Notes under the pieces: model-generated | What the model saw: only the letters and a program-made list of their open reading frames with translations | What the model was told of the DNA's origin: nothing | The model's database searches: none | NCBI GenBank assembly: GCA_963281155.1 | Contig: CAUJLY010000003.1 | Location: 3,472,001-3,536,000 of the forward strand | Length of the DNA stretch: 64,000 nt | Direction: 5' to 3' | Source: Rhabditophanes sp. KR3021 | Taxonomy: Eukaryota; Nematoda; Chromadorea; Rhabditida; Alloionematidae | Shown: piece after piece, positions 10,326-23,500 of the stretch | Layout of the letters: every line of letters begins with the position of its first letter | How positions within the stretch are numbered: the first letter of the stretch is position 1 | Position numbers and translations under genes: made by a program

Positions 10326-11201
10326 ATGCTTTTAACAGCGCTCTTTCTTCTATTTTTGACTCAAATTGAGTTGCCAGATGAATTTAGGTTGCCAAGAAAG
10401 TACTTCGAAGTGATTGGAGGCTACTCACCATACATTTACAGTTATTACAAAATGGACGATTTAAAAGTGAGCTTGTCTGCAAATAATATTCATTCTATTT
10501 TTACTCAAACACTCCAAAAAGATGTTAATCTAAACAAACTACAGCCACTTAATCCAAATGTGACGGAAGCTTATAATCAAACGGAATGTACTTACAAACC
10601 ACATAATCTCATAACATTAAATAACAGTTCATTGGCTTTTGACCTCAAATTTGGTGTAAATCAGGAAAAAGTTATCAAAAAGACAATTGCAAATTGCTCA
10701 AATTCTACACAATTTTTAAATTCTCTTTTCCCAACGTTATCAGCTTCTGAATGGTGTCAATGTGGGGAATGTAAGCAATTCCTGGAAACGTTTGTTATAA
10801 AACGTCCAAACGACACATTTGATGTCACATGCAAGAATTCATACACTTTTTCTATTGTCATAACCACTGATAAGCAAGACAAAATTTATGATATCAATAT
10901 ATCAAGACAACCCTCTCAACTTAATTGTACAACAAACCCATGCAAAACAATCCTAAAAACACTCATTACATATAATCGTTTTAAACAAGACGACACAAAT
11001 ACAATACGATTTGACACCCAAAAAGGAAGATTTTTTTGCCCTGCCGAAACTAGGTGTCTTTGGGAAGTGATGTATTTTATGAAGCATGTTAATTACAACA
11101 ACAGTATTGAAGTATTTATGTTATTTATTCCTATTGTTTTCTTGATACTAATGATTTATGCTATAGATGACAATATATTTAATGAAATCAAGTTATTTTA
11201 G
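10326..11201 (+). CDS. Uncharacterised cysteine-containing type I membrane glycoprotein, 291 aa
   Basis: One exon. An amino-terminal hydrophobic stretch (LLTALFLLFLTQI) is a likely signal peptide. The ectodomain carries about ten N-x-S/T sites and at least ten cysteines, including a tight cluster EWCQCGEC near residue 145. A single membrane span lies close to the carboxy end (VFMLFIPIVFLILMIYAI, about residues 262-280), followed by a very short acidic tail. This is the layout of a surface or secretory-pathway type I glycoprotein. I do not recognise the family and cannot name a domain. A TATGCAG sequence 9-15 nt before the ATG could be a splice acceptor. Transcribed away from the 9343-9990 gene. 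Confidence 0.7.
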   Translation: MLLTALFLLFLTQIELPDEFRLPRKYFEVIGGYSPYIYSYYKMDDLKVSLSANNIHSIFTQTLQKDVNLNKLQPLNPNVTEAYNQTECTYKPHNLITLNNSSLAFDLKFGVNQEKVIKKTIANCSNSTQFLNSLFPTLSASEWCQCGECKQFLETFVIKRPNDTFDVTCKNSYTFSIVITTDKQDKIYDINISRQPSQLNCTTNPCKTILKTLITYNRFKQDDTNTIRFDTQKGRFFCPAETRCLWEVMYFMKHVNYNNSIEVFMLFIPIVFLILMIYAIDDNIFNEIKLF

Positions 11202-11539
11202 TTAAACTTCTTTTCATTTAACATTCACATATCTTTTAAGTAAACCAGTTTTACAATAACAATCACACATAATTAATTTAAAAGTTTATAAAAATGTCTT
11301 CAAAACAAACAATAAACTTCTCTTTTTAAATAAATTTATATAGATATATGGTAAGAAATTCACCTTAAAGGCATATTTTGGTTGAGTTTCAGTAAAAACT
11401 CATGAACTAAAATTTGATGAAAGCAGGATGAGTTGTTTAACAATAAAGTTATATGTATGAATATTATGCTTGTGTAAAATTTGGTATAATTTAACAAAAA
11501 TGTTCGCTATCTGTACAGAATTAAGAATTGGATATTAGA
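11202..11539. other. Convergent 3' spacer
   Basis: Lies between the end of the membrane glycoprotein gene (+) and the end of tensin (-). AT-rich, holding 3'UTR sequence of both genes; no gene seen. Confidence 0.5.
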
Positions 11540-14500
11540 TTAGCGTCGCTGCTGGGATGCCATCATTACTTTGGTTATAAAGTTAACAACTGCCGATGCT
11601 GGCTGTTCGGGGTCCATTTCTGCAAATATGTGGCAAAGATTATCTATTCCTGTTGTCGTTTTTCTAGCCACAAAACCAAAGATTTTTGCATTTTTAATAA
11701 CATTTGGTGTCGTCTGAATAATACCATCTCCATTGTCCCATCTAAAACAAAGATAATTAATTTGCACACAAGTAAAGATTTTATTCATTTATTATAACTC
11801 AATGAAGATTTGATTAATTCATTTTTTGACAAGTGCTAACAATGATTTATTACTTACTTTCGATCTTCGGGATCAATTTGACGGGGAAATCCTTCTGGAT
11901 ATGTATTACCCCCAAATGAACGCGTTTCATCAGCACCACCAACTCCGATAAAAGTAATTGCGTTATTTGGACTGTTTCCACTCATTCCATAACTAATGCA
12001 TTGTGAATCACTGGAAAAAGTTTAATTTTAAATAAATAATTATGCATTTTAATTTTAATCAATAACGAATGTTGTGTGAGTAAAGATAAAACAACATACC
12101 TGACACCTGCATAGGTCACTGATTGAACAGGATAATGTCTGCGGAAAAATAGTGTTCGGGTGTTGTCAGTTAAAGTTATTCCCTGGCTAGACACCTTGAA
12201 ATGGACTGATACTCCTCTTGATCCTTGGGGAACTCTTGGTGTTCTGAAGGCTTCAGCTACACTTCTTCTTAAAGCTTCTGGGCCAGTTAAACTTTCTGTC
12301 TCAATTGAACAAACATACACAACATTACAGGCAGCTCCTTGCTCAAGCAAAGCTTGAGTAGCACTTAAATGCTCACTTCCAGTAGAGTCGAATTCAGGTA
12401 GTAAAAGTTTTGTCGGTAAAGCAAGGGCTGTAATGCTGTGCTGATAAACTAATGCTGCCAATGTACCGAATACTGGTTCATTTGCACATCCCTTTAGCCT
12501 AACTCCTTTCGGTGAAGGCTCAATGAGGAAATGTCTCACTAATTCAGTCCCATCTGTCACATTTACTCCAGGTGGTGGTGCTGACACTTTAAGTGCTAGT
12601 CCAAAAGCACCAGGGAATGAATTTGAATCACGCACGACAAATGTTCCTGGTGATTTATCCTTCAACATGTTGATGGCATCTTCCCTTGAAATTGCTGGTT
12701 TATACCAATATTTCGAGGTATCTCTCACAAATATCGGGTGGTGGTGAATGACTTCTCCATTGTCTAAAATAGTTTAATTAAAATGCATAAAAAAGTGTAT
12801 TTTAGTATATTGTTTTTATGTTATTGAGTGTTTTAGCATACTTTCTGACTCCATAATCACTTTTAGCTGTTTTATACGACACAAAGTTTTGGGCGACATT
12901 GTTTCTGACATCATTGAAATATAATCCTGAGCTTCTGAATGAGGGTAGCTGTGAGCCGGTGAATGAGAAGTGATAATTGCAGCGCTCTTGCTTTTCCCCA
13001 CATAATGATTTACAGAAGAGAGCCCAACATCGGAATCAGAACTAGAAGTTGACGTTGAACCTGACAAAGAAGATGATCTATTGTGTAACATCTGATCATG
13101 ACATTCAATATCACCAACCGTTGCTATAGGAGCAAAAGAAGTTGAAGGTGTAAGAGCTGTATTGTTACCTTCTCCGAACATTAAGGTAGATGTCATTATT
13201 GAAATCTAGTAAAATAATAACTAAATAAAGCTGTTGTATTATTGAGATCTAATAAAATAATAACTAAATGAAGTCGTTGTATTATGAAAATCTAATTAAA
13301 TAATAAGTAAGTGAAGTCGTTGTATGTGATTTGAGAATAAAAGTCAAAATATAATAAAATAGTCAGCTGGTAAATTTAAGAGTGTTGTGCCGGAAAAGAG
13401 ACACAAATTTTATATTGCCAGTATGTAAAGGTTTTAATTTATAATGTGATATGTTTGTACGGGGCATCAGCTATAAAATTGGGGACAGATCAACATTAAA
13501 ATCGAGTGAACGTTTTGATGTTATTTGAGGGCAGGAAATAGGAGATGATCGAACGATATTATAAAATTAAATTAATACTCATTTTAATGATAATTTAGTA
13601 CTCAAATTAAATATTCATACTAATGCTGAAATTAAGTACTCCATTTTATCAACTAATCATACTTTCCCCGACAATTCTAATATTTATTTTATGAACATAA
13701 ATTTGATATTAAACTAAATATCATTTTGAATATATAACATAATATATGTATCAGTGATGTAATGTGCTTAATTTTAACGTCTAGTTGCACCGAACGAGCA
13801 TTTTCAGATGTAGTCAAAAGACGATCATATTTTGAAAATCAAGACATATGTTCAAATTTATTTCCGTCACCAATCTAACAACACAAAGACATTGTTTGTT
13901 ATTTAAGAGCAACGGTAAAAGACACAAAGTTACCTCAATATTAATGTGTGTAAAAAAGACATTGAAGGACACTATTATTGTTAGAAATGATTCCTTAATA
14001 CCCTAAACAATTGTACATAAATATCTATATAAATACCTATATAAATATCTGTATGAAATGCAAGTTTAGACAATGAACTGGATTACATTTCAACAAATAA
14101 TCAAAAAAGAAATGTACAACTATTATAAGAAGTTAAACCTTAATACGAAACAAAAGTTCCGACAAACTTAAATATTTACTTACTGGTCTACGTTACATAC
14201 AAATGTGTTTCTTGTAAAAATATTTAGATTTTTTCTCTTAGCTATGATACTATTTATTTGATAATTATATTGCCGAACTATGAACATATTTTGAAGATAA
14301 AATAGATACATAAATATAAATTTAAAAGTTGATAATGAAATATGCAGTGTGTTTAGGTTAAACTTTTGATGAGAGACCACTAGGATGTTTTCTTATTCCT
14401 ACTTATTTGATATTTGCAATGCAAAGGGTTCTAATCCGGCCTATTTAAAATTCCCTTTCAAGTAAAGGCATGGGAGAATGTTTTATTAGGTAAGTTTGAA

Positions 14501-17500
14501 GTTTCATCCACCACGAATAAGGATGTTTTGACAATGGCTGACAAAACAAAGCAATCCCATTAATGACAACATAAACCGAGTAAGAATTTTAAATTAAAAA
14601 GTGGGTATAGCTTAAAGATTATGTCGTCTTAGCCATAACCTTATTATCGAATCAAGCACATAAGTTTCATCATACAAATAAAGCAGCGTGAAACAATAAA
14701 AAACAATATTAAATGATTTCTCAAGGGAGACAGTTAAAAAAGCTACTTTTGATGAATCATGATTTATGGCACCATCAACACTCACAAAAAAAGAAGGATA
14801 ATGGCATCAATAGATAAAGTCAACATTTTTGTTATTTAATGTGGAGAATAAAATAATTTAATTACACAAGCTTAAAAAGCAATCATTCTTTTGCAGGTTA
14901 ATTTATAATACCACATGAATAATATAAATACGTAACTCATCGTGAATCACACATTTTGAACAATTGTTGACTTTTGATGATATAGATAAAATAATATGTT
15001 TTGAAAAACAAGCATTTAATCCCCCTCAAAGCGGTTGACTGTGAGTTATCATTAAATATAATATGAGTTTAAATAAGTTTAAATAAGTTTAAACAAGTTG
15101 TTAATCTAATTGTGTTTTTTATAAAATAAACAATATAAAAAGTCAAGTATAATCGGTTTAAATGGAGCTGTTCAAAAATAAAAAGTAAATAAATTTATAA
15201 TTTAAGTACTTTACCAGAAGAATCAGTTGTTTTAGAAAGAGGAATCAGTTGTTTTAGAAAAAGGAATCAGTTGTTTTAGCGAATAAAATGAACTATTACT
15301 AACATTGATAATAAGTGCATTAAATTGTAATCTATAGAGATTATGATAACGCAATGTCACAGTTGACAGCTACACCATACAATACAAATAGGCAAATAGG
15401 AATAATGATTTATAATTTGCTTTGCTTGATACAAGCATATATAAGTATGTTTTGATTTTGACTGATACATATGTATTTTGTTTACCTCGAATCGACAGTA
15501 AACCGTTATTTTGACGTAGCATGTCGCTTTTCTCTTGCTTTATCAATTTATGCAGATCATGCAATAGAGTAAATATTATCTTGAATGAAATATATTATAT
15601 TGCAACAAAATTAAATATATAACGCGAATATTAACGTTGTAAAAAGTTACTTATCTTTTGAAAAATCTTAATCAATCTAAAAAATTGGATAAGTGATAGA
15701 ACCGCTGAGAGTTGTAACTGTTTTTATTATAAAAATAAATAGTGTATAGTCGTATTATTTAGTATGAATATTCGTGTTATCTAATGTTTCTATTCAAAAA
15801 GTCCTCAATACACTTATTTATATAATTTATAAAAGAATTGACAGATTTGAAGAATTTGTTTGTGTTGCTAGATATGCATTTAAAATGTTGTTTGTTGTAA
15901 AGTTAAAGGAAGTGGCATCATCTGTTAGATAATAACAGTCAAAAATGGTTGAAAAAGTTTAAAATTCCGAATAAAGTGTGGGAGAAAATGTACTCAAAAT
16001 AATGGACTGGCATTGATACTTGAATGACATTTTTCAAAAATTACCATTAAAGCAAAGTAAGACAAATAAGACAAAAAATAGATAGGAAGGGTACTGCGTT
16101 TTTGCCTACTGATAAACATAATTTGCATCAATAGCATTTTGTTTCTTTTGTTGGGGATTTCCACCAATTTGGCAGATTAAGGACAAACGCCAGCCATAAA
16201 TTAGTCTACATTATTAGGGATTAGTAGAGGACTAAAGGCAAACAACATCTTTGTCAACGTATGGAGAATTTTTTTAAATCTTCCATAAATTAGCTACAAA
16301 GGATATTTACATTATTTTGCGTTACTTTACATGTGTAAAAGATTTATGAATAGGAAACGATAATAAATTGTCATTACTCGATAAAACCACCATCGGTATT
16401 TTTTATACTGCGCAAGTGTTAGTACATTTGCTGGGTAAATTTTTATATCAATCATGCCAGACAGCAATTTTGTTTTTATAACTCAGATTATATTTAGTGT
16501 TTTAAAAAATGAAACATACCGCCCATTGTAGAAGATGGTCTACGTTGCTGGGAATAATTTAGGGTGCCGTTCGACAATTTTTGAATTAATTGAGATCTTG
16601 GAGATTGTGAGCTGAAAAGAGACAAATAAACATAAATAAATGGTTACATAAAGAGAACATGCGCTTCTCTTAAAAGGTGCGTTTAATTTAATTATACGCT
16701 AACTCGCAAAGTGACATTTTAATGATAAATAAATGGTCATATTGTGATTGGCATGATAACCTTGGACAGGCGTCAAAGTTTTAAGATGTATTTAAATTTA
16801 ATAAGTTGCGTGGATGCATCATCGGGTAATGGCACAATTAATTAAATTAACCACTTACCGATAATTTAAAGATGTCATATTTCTATTTTCACTCTGTCCT
16901 AAACTAGAATTAACTCTTGATGGAGAAGTTCCGGCTCCGTTGTATAATAGAGGGTGGAATGGAAGCGGAGTGTCTCGAACTATTGGAAAGGCAGGTGTCT
17001 CGGATCTTTGACCCTGTACACTGTCCGCAAGAATACTATTATTACTGAATGCTTCCTAAAAAATAGAATTTACATTAAATTTAACCAATTAAATTCAATG
17101 CTACCTCAAGTGGAAGTCTATTAACATATCTCTTTGCAGGAATTGGACTAGGGGAATAAATATTTGTATTATTATTTTGGTAATCCGCAACAAAGGGAGT
17201 ACTTGTGTTAGATCGAACTGAATAAGGTTGAGCTGTTCTTGAGGTTGGGCGTGAGACATTTGTTTCCTTAAATTATTAACAAGTTAAGTGTTTAAATAAT
17301 CAATTTACTTACGACAATTGATCTCAAATGGGAAAATTCGTTGTCGTCACCTCCTTGACTATTATCACTTTCATCCGATGAGTAATCAATCGGCTTATGA
17401 TAAGAGTTACTTGACTGTTTTTGATGTCCGGAAATTTTGTTTCGTTCGACTTGATATTGAGATTGCTGAAATTTAAAAAAAGTTAAAATGTTCTTTTATG

Positions 17501-20500
17501 ATTGTTTGTTCAGTCATGCGGCAAACTCATATCAAATAATCATCAAAGCTAAATATATTTCTACTTACCATTTCTGGCGGAGCAGCAGAAAAACGTTGTT
17601 TGACGGTTGCTGGACTTTTAGCCGGAGATCTGCTTCTATCTCTAAAATCTCTACCTGGTGGTGGAGTAGGTGGTTTTCCTCGTGGCACTGAACGTTGACC
17701 TAAAGAGGATGTCGGGCGAGCGGCTCTTGACGCGGGCCTGCTCCCATAATTTGAAGAATCATTATAAAGATAATTTGTGGGAGTATTGTAGTTAGAACGC
17801 ATACTTGAAAAATCGTCATAAGTAAAGGGGCTTTTGGTATTTTTCAATCTTTCTTCCTCATACATATAGTCATTCAATGGATCTCTATAATCAGATGGTC
17901 TCTTTCCTTGGCCTTCACTTGTGTAATTTGATTCATTTGCGCCTCTTCCTTCATCTGTGTTACTTTTCTTTAACTCAGCTAGAAGCATTTTCTCAGTTTT
18001 TCTTCTGGTTGTTAAATCAGGTTGTGACTGTCTTTTACTTTGCAATTGCTTTAACTTACTACCAAGCCAGTGATCTGGATCTGTTGCATCAGTTGTGGCA
18101 TCATATCTGTCATTTGAAAATAATTTGCGTGTAGAAGAAATAGGAGAAGCAGCAACACTCTTGCAATTGCGATATCTAAAATCATCTTTGTGTTGCTGAG
18201 AATAATCTGGCGTATCTGCTTTCATTGTTGACATTTTCCAAGATGGAATAGGCTTAGGTGTCGTGCAACTTCTCTGGGTTGGCAAAGTGGCAGAATCAAC
18301 CAGTGAATTCATATCATCTAAATCTCTCTGACTTGCTCCTTTATTCATTCGAGAGTAGTCAAATGTATTTCCACGTCCATTGTTAGATGTTGACACTGGT
18401 GGTGCGCTTTTGGGAGTTTTAGCAGAATAAGTTAAATAATAATCAGGATCGCACAATTCTTCCATTTCACTCTGTGAGGTATCTTCGTAGTTATTTGATG
18501 CAGGTTTTGTAGAGTTAAAATATTTTGAATTTGGGGTAGAAGTATGGACTGCTCTCCGAGCTTGATCTTGTACAACTGGAATTTCAGGTGTATTATATCT
18601 ATTTGATTTTAATGTATCTTCATTGTATCCATTTGAACGCAACGAGGCTAAAATGTGTTCAGTTGGTCGTTTATTATCGCGTGAATATTGTTGAATAGGG
18701 CTAGATGGAACATTAACAGGTGTGGCCAATCGCATTAAATCATTGAAATCATGTGGTGAATGACTTCTAGGGACGGTACTAGTTGAACGTTTACAAGTAT
18801 CTGCTTCGAAACCTCCATTACTATTGGTTAATGCATCAATCTCAAAGTCCCATTTGGGGGTTTCGCATCGTCTTTGAATATCCGCGCCCTTCAAATTCAT
18901 GGTTTTCAACTTTTCTTTTAATTCACAAGTATCCGGTACATCCAAGTCAGATCTTTCAATACTTAATCTTCTCATAGATGGAGCCTTTTTGGGTAATGTG
19001 AAGTGTTCATTTAAAGCTTTGGCAGGAACGTATGAAAAACATTTAGAGTTTTTGTCATACCTATAAGAAACCGGTCATTTGTATAACGTAATAACTTTTA
19101 ATAGTATATAAAATAAATTTGAATAAAATGTTGTTTTAAGAAGACATTAATAGGAAAAGCGTTTTTACTCGATCTTCTAATTAGCTTAGTCTTTTGGAAA
19201 TATACATTTATATACTTCTTGATTTGATAATTATGATGACGACACTAATGAACCACCCAAAAAGATGAGTAATTCTATATAGTGCTTATGGGGCCAGATC
19301 ACAGTAGCAAACTCAGACTAAAGTTATTTGCTGAGATGGTTCAGACGTACACCTGCAAAACAAACCTGTATACAGATGGGAATTAAGCATGCAATCTGAA
19401 TAAAGAACTGAAAGATCAAACAAAGGAGTACATTGCTGAGAAATTTTGGAAAGTAGCTGTAAGTTTAAATATTCTAATACATCAAGTATTTCTTTGAGGT
19501 CTCGGACAAGTCACCTTAAACAACAAATTCCTACGCTGCACGTTATCAAAGAGAGGATTTGTGAGAATAATTTGCTCCAAAAATGAATTTCCTGTTGATG
19601 TCACATTGGCTATAGAGCATTCCATAAGCAAGGTTGCCCAGAAATGAAGAACTGTGACACACGCGGGACTATGGAACTTGTACAACTGCTTTATCACGAG
19701 ACACTAAAGAAATTAGGTAACTATATGTATGTATTCCATGTGAAGAAAAGGATATGTGCCAAGCTTAGAAACGAAACTAGCTATGCTTTCAATAAAGGAA
19801 GGCAATTATCTGATACTGAGTTATAGAAAAAGCTGATCTGAAAGGAGCTAAGTCTCGGACTACAGACAGGGACAGCAATCAATGTACATGTTGCTTGATT
19901 ACCTGTTGGAATGAATGTTAAAGATTTATCGTTTGAGGAATTTAAGAATAGATATCCTATTGCGGAGTCTCAAATAATGTGGAAGAAAGATTGGCTGATC
20001 ACTTAGCTAATACCAAACTTTACTATTCAAGATTCATCCCATTAAATGACAAAGAGACGCGTATTATGGATGTCTCGGAAAATGAGAGACAAATGGCAAT
20101 ACTCGATCTCAATCAAATGACTAGCAAGCCTTCGCCCTTGAGTATGCAGTTGTATCGAACCTTCAAGATATCTTAACAAATATCAATGCATCGGGCCATT
20201 TAATGATGTGGGAGGAACATCCTGAATTGTAAGCCGAATCTCAGGGATTACACTTAACAAAATGTATCAATATTAAAGGATCTTATTTAATACTCTTGTT
20301 GTTTAATTCTACTTTTTTGCCTCTTTTTAAATAAATTTTTGATCATCCTCGATTCTCTCTTAATTACCTAAATGAAAATATGATTAGTAAAGGTCATCAA
20401 GGAAGTAACTACCTATCTTTTCCTACCAAATCAGGCTCAAAGGATGGCGTTTGTCGACCTGCGGATAAATTAACGACGCTTCCGTTAGTATTTGGTGTAT

Positions 20501-23500
20501 ATTCATTAATTGTGGTGGCTGGCGATGAAGGTCTAGATGAAATCTTTCTTAATCCAGCAGGCAACACGGAATGTTCTCTTGTGGTATGATTTTCTTCTGG
20601 AATGGCCGAAGATCTTTGGGCATCTTCATTTGAGGCATAGCCATTACTTTCAGGGTAATATGCCTTAGAAGGCTTAGGAGGCACTTTCGGAGCGTTAGTC
20701 ATGTTTTTGGGACTATCAGAACCTATCCCAGAATCTGTTCCATCAATTGGACTAGGTAAAGCGATAGAATTATTCGCTAAGCCGCCAACAGACGTCGATT
20801 GGAGTGGTAGATTGGTGATTGCTGGCGTTTTGTTAATTTCAGAATATAAAGGATCAACAGTAATGCTTCGGTCGTCTATAAACAAAGATAAATAATAAAC
20901 AATAAACAAATATAATTATCTTTGAGAAATTACATTTAAATGTAAAGCAGAGGTTAACATTATAGCATAAACTAAGTAACCGCTATATTTATTTTGATAT
21001 GATATGGCAAACTAATGGAATTATTAAAAAACAGCTTTGCAAAAATACACAATTATCAAGTATAATAACAACTAATCCAAGACAAACCTTAGTGCAACAG
21101 ATCTTTTTAACGACCCATACACATAATTCTTTTTCTGTGTTATTTTATCATTGCTAAAAGTGAAAGAAGAGATCCGATCAAATGTTTTGGATTAATATAA
21201 ACAACTTTATTATATGAGATGTGGCAAGAAGTATGTGTATAGATAGTAGATCCACAACTAAAGTACGATTAGATTATCATCTATACTAATATTCTCACCT
21301 TTCGTCAAAATAATTACGGAATTTTAAAAAAGGACAAAAAAATCTCGAAAATAATGTTATTGGAAGTTGATTAAATGGCGGTACTACATAGATAACCTTA
21401 CAAAATGATAACAATCATATCGAAAATCACAATAATACTCTAGTTGATCTCTCAAGGGGGATAAGCTATATGCCGTTATATTTCCTCTATTATTAAAGAA
21501 TGAAGAGTGGCTGTAGCAAATTAGCCAATTTTTTGTCTTAGCCTACATATAATAAGACACATTTTTATATGAATACAATTTAGTGATAGTGGCGGAATAT
21601 ACATAATATATGTGGAAAAGAAAAGGCCAGTGGGCGACAGTTTATCTTAATATTGAATGGTAAAAATATAAAGCATTGCTATTGCACATCTAAACGATCT
21701 AACCAATTCTTAAGAATAATTGGTGAGGTGCAGTCAGCTGGCATTTTGTAGCCGTATTATTATTTTTCATGCTTTCAATTAAGATTTATTAAAAATATCA
21801 CAATATTTGCAATAAATTAATTTATATACTGGCACATCTCATAAATATCACTTTGATAGTATATGCTAATGTCGTTGTGCATAATAAATTTACTGTTATT
21901 GTCAATAACTTACGGTCTTCAGCACGATCAAAGTTCTCATAGCTATCAGCTCTAGAAAACTCGGAAAAACTTTGTTTTCGCCGCCTCAGAGATCCTTCCC
22001 GCGAATGCTCGAAGTTAAATCCGAATTCAATATAAGCTTGATTGTTAACAGATTGGTCCATAAAAACGAAATCTAACTCTTCTTTATAAAACCGCAACAA
22101 GTTATTGACTTCATTAAAGTCGATCGCACAAGTATTAAATTGGCATTGAAACAATAAAGATCTTTCCTTTTGTTTATCACTAGATTCCTTGTTGATTGTA
22201 AAACACTTTAGTAATACATCCCCACGTAAACCTAGGCCTCCTTCGATATTTAAGGTAACTTCGTCCTTCATATGGATTTTGCTGCTAGAGTATACAGGCT
22301 TCATTCTTTCGTAAATCTTGATCAAAATCTCTTTACCGGGCAAATGAGAAATTTTAAGGTGATTCAAGAAGACTTGTTGTTGATTTACTTTAGATTGACC
22401 TGATAGTAAATTAGAAAAATAAATTACATAGCGTTTATGGGATGGTTGACCGTCTGCGCCAATATACTTGTCAGCGAACAATTGCATTGAAAACCGGTCA
22501 GCTACATCACCACCTGACTCGCAAATAGAATTATAATTCATGTAAGCCGCTATGACAATTGATGCTTTTGATCTCCATCCTTTACAATGTATAACTATTA
22601 CATTTTCAGGATTAGCGTTCAAGTGATTTTCTATTTGCTTACAAATAGAGCATAAGCGATCTGGAATAAATGCATTTACGGGTAACTTCAAGTGCATATG
22701 TAATTCAACTTACCCAAAGGAGGTGCTAGTCGATCTGGCCATCCGAATTCGCAAACGCCTGAGTTAGCACGTCCTAGATCAGATCGTTTTTGAGACACAT
22801 TAATTATCTTGTACTTGTCACGGTATCTTTTCTTGAACGACTCACTAATCTCTTTGATAGATTGCCGGTATGCTGAATCAAGTCCTGATTTAGGGAAAGT
22901 CCATGCAAATATTCGATTTGTAATTTGAGTTATCTCTACTTTGTCATTGGAACCACTCTGACTGCTACTTAAGTCATGATTCATGGTGCTTTGGTTTGAA
23001 TTGTATCTTTTCAAACTTCCACTCTAAAATAACCAATTCATAAAAACAAATAAAGCAGATAAGTAGTCAAAAATAACCAATTAAAAATACAACCTATGAG
23101 GGAGAATATGTTCTTAGTACATATGTTGATTTGGTCGAGGTATAATAAAAGATACTTCATCATGTGTAGGTTATTAGCGAGTACGCAGCAGAACGTTTAA
23201 ACTGGCAATGATGTAGGCGGCAGTGGTTAATCATTTATAAATATCCGCCATTATTACACTAACCTTGCCAAAACTAAATAGCCGCGTCAAAGGTGATAAT
23301 TCGTGACTTGATTGAGGGAATTAGATACTAACAAACTTTAATGAACACGTCTATCTAGCCTACGAAACAACAACTTTAAATCTGTGTACAGGTACAATTA
23401 ATTGATGCCATTAAACTTAACTACATTCATTATCATTCATACTGTTAACATTTCTATAAACAATCAAAGTGTACAAAACTTGTACAAGCTACCAGCTTTT

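Larger units (their letters stand above)
13324..16519. other. Large tensin intron
   Basis: About 3.2 kb, AT-rich. Apart from the short repeats listed separately, I see one possible small exon on the minus strand at about 15590-15480 ([15 protein letters not shown]), followed by GTAAAC. Its phase does not repair the 16520-13205 junction, so I do not include it in the gene. Confidence 0.45.

Noticed and set aside
15370..15564. Possible tensin exon ([15 protein letters not shown])
   Set aside because: Followed by a weak GTAAAC donor and in a phase that does not repair the neighbouring junction; left as a note only.
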